Assembly (NCBI RefSeq): GCF_048564905.1
Contig: NC_132995.1
Coordinates: forward strand, 9,436,501 to 9,500,500
Direction: 5' to 3'
Origin: Vicugna pacos
Taxonomy: Eukaryota; Chordata; Mammalia; Artiodactyla; Camelidae
DNA length: 64,000 bases
Position numbers and translations under genes: made by a program. The notes under the pieces were generated by a model, which worked only from the letters and a program-made list of their open reading frames with translations, was not told the origin of the DNA and made no database searches. Positions 56,601-64,000 of the stretch are shown here, piece by piece (position 1 is the first letter of the stretch; each line of letters starts with the position of its first letter).

Positions 56601-59600
56601 CCAATGGAGGCATTGGTGAAAGGCAGGAGGACAGGAGCAAGTGACCTTGAGGGAACTGGTCCCATAGCTCCCTCCCTGCTCCATCAACACTGATTGGTGA
56701 GGTCCCTCTACTAAAGCTCCCATTGGGTGCCCCTCTCCATATGCCATTCTTTTTAGGCTTTGGTGTCTGCTCTTCCTCTTATAGCTTCTAGCCCAGGGGA
56801 AGTAACAGCTTCCCGCTGTTGCTAGCCGTTAGGTGCTGCACAGTTCCCTGTCTTCCATGGGTTACCCGTGCCCTGCCTACACCTCTGCCAATAGCCCCCC
56901 CTATTAAACCCTCCTCATTACTCCTTTTGAGTAAACCATCTGCTTCTTGCCTCAACTCTGTCTGATACAGCTATTATACCTCTATTGGAGATGAGGAAAG
57001 GGAGGCTCAGAGAATTTAAGACATTTGTCCAGGATGTCTTAGGTGATAAACAACAGAGCTATGATCCATGCCCAGGCAGTTGAAATTCTCAGCCACTAAA
57101 CTGTACCATCCAATGTGCCCCCATCCCTGTTTCTCTCACTTCCTCTAATTAAATTTCCACATTGCTTAGAGAATGAAGTTGAACCCTTGGAGTCTGGCCT
57201 CCAGACCCTATGCACTTGCCCACTCTTCTTTCTCTCACTGGAATGATCACCAATGCAGTAAAAACATCAACTTCTGTCAAAAAGGACAGAAAAATTTGAC
57301 ATCATAATAAAAAGGAACTTTTGCAAAGTTTAATAAAAACCCCAGCATGCACAAAGTCTGAAAGACCATGACCTCCCAGGAAAAATTATTTGCAACTGAT
57401 ATCACAGACGAAGAGCCCATTTCACTAATACAGAAAGAGCTCCTAGATATCAGTAAGAAAAATATCAGCATCCTAACAGAAAAATGTACAAAGGAGATGA
57501 GAAGGAGGTTCACAGAAAAGAAAATTCAAATGTCTCTTGACATAGGGAAAAACGTTCTGTTGTACTCATAGTAAGAGAAATGCAAATGAAAACAAACCAG
57601 GATTACTCTTTTCACCTATCAGGCTGGCAATGATCCAGAAGACTGACGCCATGTGTGGGTGAATCTGAAGGCAACAGGAAACTCGCACACGGGGCTGGTA
57701 CAGCCCCGGGTGGAGGACAGTCTGGCAAAGTCTTTCAAGATGAAAAATCCCCATATCCTTTGACTTTGTAATCAAGCATCAGGGAGAGTGTCCCACAGAT
57801 ACACTTTCGCAGTCTGAAATGACTAAGGTGCAGGGTTATTTGCCACACTATATTGATTATGGCAACTGCCCATCCATAAGGAACTGATTAAGTAAATGAT
57901 GGTCCATTCACACAACGAAACAATACAGCTATGCCAAAGGATGAGGAAGAACTCAGGGAAAGGTCACCGAAGTAAGTCGTTAAGCTACAAATGCACACTG
58001 CTGAACAGTCATATGGTATGCTACCTTTGCTGTAAAAATGGGAGAAAAGTAAATATGAGTTTGCATTTTCTTGTAAACACATAAAGAATCTCTAGAAGGG
58101 TACATAAACATAGTGGTTATCTGTGTCTGGGGTGTGGGGAGGGAGGGGACATGGAAAATGGGGTAGGCTGGTGGGGGGACAGACTTCAGTCAAGGCCTTT
58201 TAATATATCCTTGAGACTTGAGCCATGGGGATGTACAGCCCATTCAAAAATTAAGTAAAATTTGAATAAATGAAATAAGAGAGTATAAACTAGGTTCTTA
58301 ATTATCTAAGACAGACAAATGCACACATCCCAGAATGCAGGCTCCAGAGCTGGACTGCCAGCATGCAAGTCCCAAAACTTATTAGCTCTGGTGACTTTGG
58401 GAAAGTTACTTAACCTCTCTGAGCCTCAGTTTCCTTATCTATAAAATGAGAATAATAATGTCTCTGGTGATTTTCATCTGGGGACGATTTCGCCCCCCAC
58501 CCAGGGGACATTAGCAACATCTGGAAACTTTCAGGTTGTCACGACTTGGGATGGGGGTGCTCCTGGCATCTGGTGGGCAGAGGCCACGGAGGCTGCTAAA
58601 CATCCCACAGTGCACAGGACAGCCCCCCACAACAAGGGCTCATCGGGTCCAACTTGCCGGTCGTGCCGACGCTCAGAAGCCCTGGTCTAATGCTTGTAAA
58701 GTGCTTAGAATAGTGCGCTAACAAAGTGACTATCGGATAAATGGGGTAGGTTGGACATTATAATTATCATCATTCTTATCATTCTTGCCTCCACACTCAC
58801 AAGTACTGGGTATACCGTAAATATGCCTTTTAAGATAAAAAAGCTACAGAATAAGTGGTTAAGTTTTAAGGGTCAGAAATAGCCACTGACAGAACAGATG
58901 TTAATACATCAGCTTTCTTCTGGGTAAATGAGTAAGAAGTAGCAGCGAGAGAGAATGCATCCCAGGGCAGGCGGCATCGTCAGCGTCACATGCACTGAGC
59001 CTTGGGAGTGGGAGTGAGCGGTCTCAGAAGGCGGCTTCCAGCAATCAGCTGCTACTGTGTGCTGGCTGAGTGCCCGGGACTGCGCCAAACTCTCAACTGT
59101 TACCTCACAGATCCTCTCAGCAACTCCGAGGTTGGCACTAGTCTGTTTTACAGGCAGGGAAACTGAGGCACAGCCAGCACGAGTCTCAGAGCCACGGTCA
59201 TAAGTGGATTGCTGGGAGTTGTCCCGCCGTAGGGCCTTCTGGGGGCTCACTGCCTACCTCCCGTCTCCATTGATTTTTATCTCTGAGTCGGCAGCTAGTG
59301 TGACTTTTCTACCCCTCTGCTCGTAAACCTTCCATGGCTCCCTAGTGCCCTCAGTGCTCCTTTGCCTGGCACCCCCCCTTTTTTTTCTTACCTGGCACCC
59401 TTGCTACATCTCCAAGATCCTCTCACCACTCTTTCCTCATTCTCTGCATCAGTCAGACTCCGTGCAGCTGCTCTGGCCTCTGGGCCCCTGCCTGTGCTGT
59501 TCTCCCCACCTAGAATGCTGTTCCTCCCCAACTCTATATCCAGCTGTGATTCAAGCCCAGGCACCCACCTCCCCTTCTGAAATCTTCCCTGACCCTCAAG

Positions 59601-61002
59601 TGTGCTTGGTAATAGATACTACGATGTTTCAGCAGGGAACTTCAATGACTTGATGGGGTGATGGAAGCTCTTGCCAAAGTGACAGGAATAAAGTGTTATA
59701 CCCAAGAATCTGCTCAAGATTTTGCTTTTCAAAAAAAAAAAAGATTTTGCTTTTCTGTCTTGGTGGGAAAGTTTGCTGTCTTATGCTTATGAAACAAGAG
59801 CACAAGGATGCAATTGGCATAGCTGGTGTCCTATCTTTCTGAGGTCCTGTTTCGATTTTGACAGGTTTGAAAGGTTCCCCATCCCCATCCCCCACCTCCC
59901 CAGCTCCAGACCTGAGTCCTCTCGTCTGGGTCTCCCTCCCCCTACCCACTCCTGCCCTAGCCAGCGATGCTTGGTCAGCGTGGTCTGGGGATGGGTCTGT
60001 CTTCCTTCTGGACTGTGAGCCCCAGGAGGGCAGGGCTGGGACTGTCTTGGTCACTGTTGTGTCTCTAGCACCACCCAGCACAGGCTGGACACAGAACAGG
60101 CACTAGCAGGGGTTTGCTGAATAAGTGACCGGAGGGGGAGATCTCAGGTCATACAGTTCGCATTCTGGGATTGAGTTCTGCCTCGGACGCAGCTGCAGGT
60201 ACCTGGTGATTCAGGAGTGTCCTTAGGCATCTTGAGAAGGAAACCTCATATCTGAGCAATCCTTACGGTAGCTGGTGTAGAATCATGGTTTCATTTGCAG
60301 ACTTTGAGGCCATTGGACATGGGTTCATAAACCTGACTCTGCCACTTTTATTTCTGAGCTCTGACCCTCAGTTTCCCCACTCGTCATGGAGGGTGGATAG
60401 TAGCCAGTTCATAGGAGTGCCCGAGATCCAATGAGATCATGAATTTTCAGGGCCGAGGACAGTCTAACTTAAGTATTATATACATATATATTTAGGTATT
60501 TTACATATATATATAGGTATTTATATATATGTAAACATATATAGCTTGTATATAAGGTAAACACAATATAATAATACCTTACCTATATAAAATACCTATA
60601 AAGTATATATATAAATATATAAAGTGTATATATATATATATGGAATTTCAGAGCTGTAAACATATAGATGATTCCAGAACTCTTTTTTTTTTCCTCAGGA
60701 GGAGGTAATTAGGTTTACTTTTTTATTTATTTTATTGATGGAGGCACTGGGGATTGAACGCAGGACCTTGTGCATGCTGGGCATGTATTCTACCACTGAG
60801 CTCTACCCTCCCCCTAGAACTCTTACTTGACAGGAGCGTGGCTATTTTATTTTATCTCTAACCTTCAATCAAGTGGGAAAACGTCTCTATTCAAGTTTTT
60901 CCTATTCGAGCCCAGGACATTCCCTGAATCACTATGTATATTGATTATATATGTACACCAGAATGTGTATTTTATATATATATATGTATGTATGTGTGTG
61001 TG

Positions 61003-61039
<37 letters not shown>

Positions 61040-62682
61040 CAGATTATACCAGATAGGTATACCAGAATGTTAAACTTGACTCTCCCATTGTCTCAGAATT
61101 TCCCCAGAGGTTTCAGAGGCTGAGAACAAAACAGCAGATGACAAGAGCCCTACATTCTCAATTGAGGTCTGGCTAACCGGTTGCCCATCCCCAGTTCCTC
61201 CGGCACCGGCCGCTCTGCGCTCACCAGGCTTTGGGACGGGAGACAAGAGCTCATGGAGAGGAGGCGGCGGCACAGAGTGAGGCTTTCTACAGGAGAGGTG
61301 AGGATGAACTGGGGGTCCTCCTGAGGGGGGGGGATAGGGGCTGCGGCTCTCCTCTGCACCCCTGGCCAAATGAGGATGGCGCCAAGGGAACCTCTTGGCC
61401 AGCTGGAGCTGTGCGCCCTGGAGTTTGTGGGAACTTAGACTGATAAGTCCCCAGGGGAGGGATGGAGAAGAGGCCCTTTGGGGTGGAGGAGAGAGAGGGC
61501 TGGGTTGACATGGCCCATACCTCCAGCTGTTGGTGGGACAACAAAGATGTTCACGAGTTTCCCATGAGCCAGTGTGGATGTCTCGGAAGGGAGCCAGCTG
61601 GAGGCCACCCTGGCAAAGACACCCCCGTTGGGAGAGGACTTGCTGGGTAGGTCCCCTCAACCATGCCTCAGCCACACAGGAGGCCATGTCCTCACCTTAC
61701 AACTACAGCGGCCAAGTAGAAACTTTCCTGCCCCCTTCTAGCCCTCCTACCCTCTGCCCATGGCCTTGGGGGGCCGCAGACCTCAGCTCTGGGTGGGGAG
61801 AAAGGACAGAGAGAGAGAAATAGGAATGAGGCCCACCACATCCCACCACATCCTCACTGCAGTCTGAACCAGGCCTGAGCTGGGGAGGAGGCAAAGCCTT
61901 AAACTAGGTGGAGTTTGAGGTTTGGAAATGATACAGAACTGGCCTTTTCTAAGACCTGGAAAAAGAGGCAATTTATTAACTATCTGAGAGGCAGATGTGT
62001 GTAATCTCTGGAAGGTGTGGTCTTGGAGGCCAGACCATCTGGGTTCGAATCTTCCTTCTGCTACTTCCAAGCTGTGTGGCCTGGGGAGGATACATAACCC
62101 CCCTGTGCCTCAGTTTCCCCCTCTATGAAATAGGGATCATACAGCCCTTGCCTCATGGGGTTGGGAATTAAATGTTACTACATGAAAGCATTTAGAACAG
62201 GCTGCCACATAGATGTATTCAGTCACAATGACCTCTCTATATTATGATTGTTATTATTATTACTGTTCTTATTATTAAAATTGTTATTAGATATGGATAG
62301 CTGGGGTGAGACGGGATGCTCTGGCGGAAAGGGGCTGAGGTGGGGTCCTGGATTCTGCTTCTGCCCTTGCCAGCTGCCTGCTCTTGGGCAGATGACCCCG
62401 CCCCTATCTAAGCCTCATTTTCCTCCTTCTAAAAGGGGGGGTCAATTGCACAGCCTCTTGGGGATTTCAAGAGCTCTCGGGTGCCCATTCTGCATGGGTT
62501 TTAAACTGACCAGAGTCAGAGCTCCGAGTGGGAGCGTCTCTGATTTGTATAGGGACTCTCCCTGGGGATGTCCCTATCTTGTCCCCAGTCCGTAGGGTTA
62601 CCCCTGTCTCTCACGCACCTGTTAGAAGCAGCCTCTTCCAGGCAGGGCTGTGGCCGGAGCCGGCGCCCAGAGGACACCTCAT
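50543..62682 (-). CDS. IGSF23: IGSF23 with a CEACAM-type leader and N domain
   Basis: Four coding exons (64, 324, 270 and 152 nt), all joined in phase 1, give 269 residues without a stop. Residues 1 to about 34 form a CEACAM-style leader. Residues about 35-129 form an IgV-like N domain with W61, an R87/D105 pair and DAGSYTM, and without the cysteine pair. Residues 130-219 form an IgC-like domain with only one canonical cysteine (C200). Residues 244-267 form a membrane helix, leaving only about two residues inside the cell. The last two exons match human IGSF23 strongly (SVILQW, PEPDPTLSLSGGSAI-like stretches). Human IGSF23, about 192 residues as I recall it, has a different, shorter N-terminus. 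The upstream exons could instead be remains of a CEACAM22P-like neighbour, but strand, phase and spacing favour one gene. Function is unknown. Confidence 0.85.
50695..52929. other. IGSF23 intron 3
   Basis: L2-like pieces at about 50870-51000 and 51290-51640, an antisense L1 end at 51028-51290, and antisense MIR-like sequence at about 52090-52190 and 52440-52560 (gaggaaactgaggcacagag). No exon recognised. Confidence 0.55.
51028..51290 (-). mobile_element. L1 3' end (antisense)
   Basis: ttttaattgaagtagagccgatttacagggttgtg... atacagttccctgtgctagacagtaggtccttgttg, ungulate L1 lineage reversed. Confidence 0.85.
52930..53199 (-). CDS. IGSF23: IGSF23 exon 3, IgC-like domain
   Basis: A 270-nt phase 1-1 exon (acceptor TTTGCACAG, donor C|GTGAGTC). 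It contains SDLNYSVILQW, NPEPVLRWTFNG, GEKLIIQRLS, LGTYVCFAENS and RPVTISLP. Human IGSF23 reads SELNYSVILQW, DPEPVLSWTFSG and EPVTISLP. The first canonical Ig cysteine is absent in both species. Confidence 0.95.
54350..54745 (+). mobile_element. LTR-like fossil, family unresolved
   Basis: gtatgaccatgtgactagttcccagccaatgagatgtgagc... ggagcctgggtcctgat... gtttaagacactgttactttgggtc is a known interspersed-repeat pattern, probably an LTR. Degraded. Confidence 0.4.
54770..55190 (+). mobile_element. MST/MLT1-like LTR fossil (ERVL-MaLR)
   Basis: gattcatatactgaagcactaacccccag, accatgtgaggacacaaggagaaggc and cgacaccttgatcttgactttcagcctccagaacc follow the MaLR LTR consensus as I know it. Confidence 0.7.
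55390..55835 (+). mobile_element. MLT1-like LTR fossil (ERVL-MaLR)
   Basis: gtcatgtgactcattttggccaaaacaatgtggtggaagtgatg... gctgagaccagaagaactgtccagcagaatcatgagc. It lies about 70 bases from the donor of the IGSF23 N-domain exon. Confidence 0.6.
55903..56226 (-). CDS. IGSF23: IGSF23 exon 2, CEACAM-type N domain
   Basis: A 324-nt phase 1-1 exon behind the pyrimidine-rich acceptor CCCACTCCAAG and before G|GTGAGTGG. It encodes GILLAFLELPSSASL (end of leader), STSWFRG, PGHTGRETLDTQGSL and VIRNVTTQDAGSYTM. The layout is that of CEACAM N domains (human CEACAM1 has SGRETIYPNASL and NVTQNDTGFYTL). The exon is shorter than the usual 360 nt because the C'-D part is compact. Confidence 0.88.
57240..58275 (+). 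mobile_element. L1 ORF2-end and 3' UTR fragment (sense)
   Basis: gaagagcccatttcactaatacagaaagagctcc, aaatgcaaatgaaaac, ggctggcaatgatccag and gaataaatgaaataag. Old, with many stops. Confidence 0.8.
58465..58690 (+). mobile_element. MER5A-type hAT-Charlie DNA transposon
   Basis: tttcatctggggacgatttcgccccccacccaggggacatt... cctggcatctggtgggcagaggcc... cccacagtgcacaggacagccccccacaac. Nearly full-length. Confidence 0.88.
60477..60645. repeat. AT-rich compound simple repeat
   Basis: Repeated TATATA, TAGGTATTT and TATATAAA units in both orientations, forming potential hairpins. Confidence 0.85.
60685..60815 (-). mobile_element. Camelid Vic-1-type SINE, antisense
   Basis: Duplicated AGAACTCTT at 60676-60684 and 60816-60824. 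Body gcactggggattgaacgcaggaccttgtgcatgctgggc. Confidence 0.94.
60975..61037. repeat. (TATG)n/(TG)n microsatellite
   Basis: tatatatatatgtatgtatgtgtgtgtgtatatatgtgtgtgtgtgtgtg. Likely variable. Confidence 0.93.
62619..62682 (-). CDS. IGSF23: IGSF23 exon 1, CEACAM-type leader
   Basis: ATG at 62682, then 21 codons plus one base ending PAWKRLLLT-G, with donor G|GTGCGTGAG. CEACAM leaders (human CEACAM1 reads VPWQGLLLT) have the same 64-nt coding length and the same phase. I found it by that pattern and not by an open reading frame. No transcript evidence is available. Confidence 0.72.
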
Positions 62683-64000
62683 GCCGGGTCCTGTCCTGGT
62701 GGCGTGGAGGAGGTCGCCGGTCAGGAGTGGGGTCTCCCAGACCGCACAGTCAAGTACTCAGCCTTGGCCCCGCCTCCGCACCTGCCCTGAGCGTTTCCTG
62801 GCAACACCTCCGCTTCGTCCAGTCTCGGGTTCCAGCCGTGGGCTGGAAAGTCACCACCAAGTGGTCACCCTTCTCTAGCACTGAGTTGATGGCTGTGGTG
62901 GGTGGGGAGCAGGCTAGGGTGGAGTCCGTGGAGAAGAGGCTCTGAGATTTCACTCCCCTCTCTCTCTCTGCTCCCACTCCCAGCCCCTCCAGACCTGGAG
63001 AATGGTGAAGATGGAGGGTGGGGCAGGCTTGTCCTGCCTCTGTAACCGCAAGTCAGAGGAGAGGACCGACCAAAGATCGTCAGGTAGGCGGTGCTGGCCT
63101 CTTGGCTTTGCTCCAGACTCTGTGACTATTGCTCTGAGCCTCAGTAAAATGGGGGTGTTAATAATAGTGCCTGCCCTAGAGTCAGAGGGACCCATGGACA
63201 TCAGGTTCCCAGCAAAGTGCCTGGCATATAGTAGGTGCTCAATAAATGAACATAGCTATTAAAATAATGCAAATTATTATTGATAGCCGGGGTGTCTTGG
63301 AGTCATATTCAGAAGCCCCTTGCTCATACTGTATCCTGAATTTGGGATTTTGGAAGGGTAAGGCACAAAAGTTCATTTCTCACATCCTTTTGATCCTCTA
63401 GACCCATTCTTTCCTTCTCTAATTAATAATTTTATTGCTTAAACTATAACTGGTGTTCACTGTACACCTGCTGTGTGCCAGGCACAACAATAGCCTTTTA
63501 CAGTTGCCTGATTGAATCCTCATAGGAGTCTTGAGGGGCTGGTATGATCATCCTCATAGGATTCTTGAGGGGCTGGTATGATCATCCTCATTTTCCAGTG
63601 GTGCGTGGAGGCTGAGTAATTCACCTGACATCTCTCAGCGATTCACCGTGCCTTTTGTCAGTTCTTGGATCAAGCCACCTCAGGGGCTTAGCACTTGCTC
63701 TTCTTAGAGGTTTACCCCTGTCATCTCATGGCTGACTGCATCTCATTATTCCAGCCTCAAATCATGTATCAGCTCCTTAAAAAGGCCTTCCCTAACACCT
63801 ACTGTAAGTCAGGCCCCAGCTTCTTGCTAGCAAGACACACTGTTTAATTTTCTTTACAATATTTATTACTCTCTGAGACTATTTATTTCTTTGTTTGGTT
63901 GTTTATTTACCTGTCTCTACTCCCCTACACCCACCTCCTGAACCAGAATGTCAGATCCAGGAGGGAAGGGATTTTTGTCTGGCTCACCACCGTGTCTCCA
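62683..64000. other. 5' flank of IGSF23
   Basis: Modest GC content near the leader exon and no strong CpG island. MIR-like sequence at about 63120-63265 and 63440-63690, the latter with a 34-bp tandem duplication. An L2-like tail runs to the window edge. No further exon seen. Confidence 0.5.
63521..63588. repeat. 34-bp tandem duplication
   Basis: Units at 63521-63554 and 63555-63588 (beginning cataggagtc and cataggattc) differ at one base, so the duplication is recent. Confidence 0.95.

Larger units (their letters stand above)
56227..62618. other. IGSF23 intron 1
   Basis: Contains an L1 3' end (57240-58275), a MIR at about 58350-58460, a MER5 copy, L2-like pieces at about 59280-59600 and 59940-60130, a MIR at about 60290-60450, TA-rich and TG-rich simple repeats at 60477-60645 and 60975-61037, a SINE, and a MIR at about 62020-62220. 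The GC-richer block 61170-61700 has open frames but no exon that I recognise. Confidence 0.55.

Noticed and set aside
61070-61687. 205-codon open frame on the minus strand, considered as an IGSF23 first exon
   Set aside because: It has no leader features and the wrong layout for a CEACAM exon. The exon at 62619-62682 fits length, motif and phase far better.
1-64000. CRISPR arrays, operons, bacterial or phage features
   Set aside because: The DNA is clearly mammalian. The only regular arrays are microsatellites and the PVR minisatellite, which lack constant repeats with unique spacers.

Overview
This is mammalian nuclear DNA with large introns, GT-AG exons and dense interspersed repeats. The organism is very probably a camelid (camel, llama or alpaca). 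At least twelve copies of a short tRNA-derived SINE with a pol III A box, a B box and a head rich in CTCC/GGAG are present. I recognise this as the camelid Vic-1 type. They sit beside 3' ends of L1 elements of the kind seen in even-toed ungulates. Species cannot be fixed from the window.

Three immunoglobulin-superfamily genes lie head to tail on the minus strand. From right to left these are IGSF23 (4 coding exons, 62682 to 50543), PVR/CD155 (8 coding exons, 37796 to 23040) and CEACAM19 (15020 down past 298, with its last exon beyond the left edge). This is the IGSF23-PVR-CEACAM19 order of human 19q13, seen here on the reverse strand. I assembled the exons by hand from splice sites, phase and protein resemblance. 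The PVR model closes as a 412-residue protein (human about 417). The IGSF23 model closes as 269 residues.

The main biological observation is that IGSF23 here has a complete CEACAM-type 5' half. It consists of a 64-nt leader exon and a 324-nt N-domain (IgV-like) exon, both in phase 1, joined in frame to the IgC-like and transmembrane exons. The human IGSF23 protein, as I know it, lacks this N domain. A second observation is a diverged minisatellite of about 35-bp units, roughly 700 bp long, in PVR intron 3. A third is a solo-LTR fossil inserted in a mariner/Tigger-like DNA transposon downstream of PVR.

Layout: 1-15020 CEACAM19, including a 10.9-kb intron 2 with a CpG-rich patch at 7500-7930; 15021-21540 intergenic repeats; 21540-38060 PVR with its 3' UTR and CpG-island promoter; 38061-50542 intergenic, mostly SINE, L1, L2 and MIR; 50543-62682 IGSF23; 62683-64000 upstream sequence with old repeats. 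The three genes encode cell-surface adhesion or recognition proteins. PVR is an adhesion molecule and a ligand of NK and T-cell receptors. CEACAM19 and IGSF23 belong to the CEACAM-related group, with little known function.
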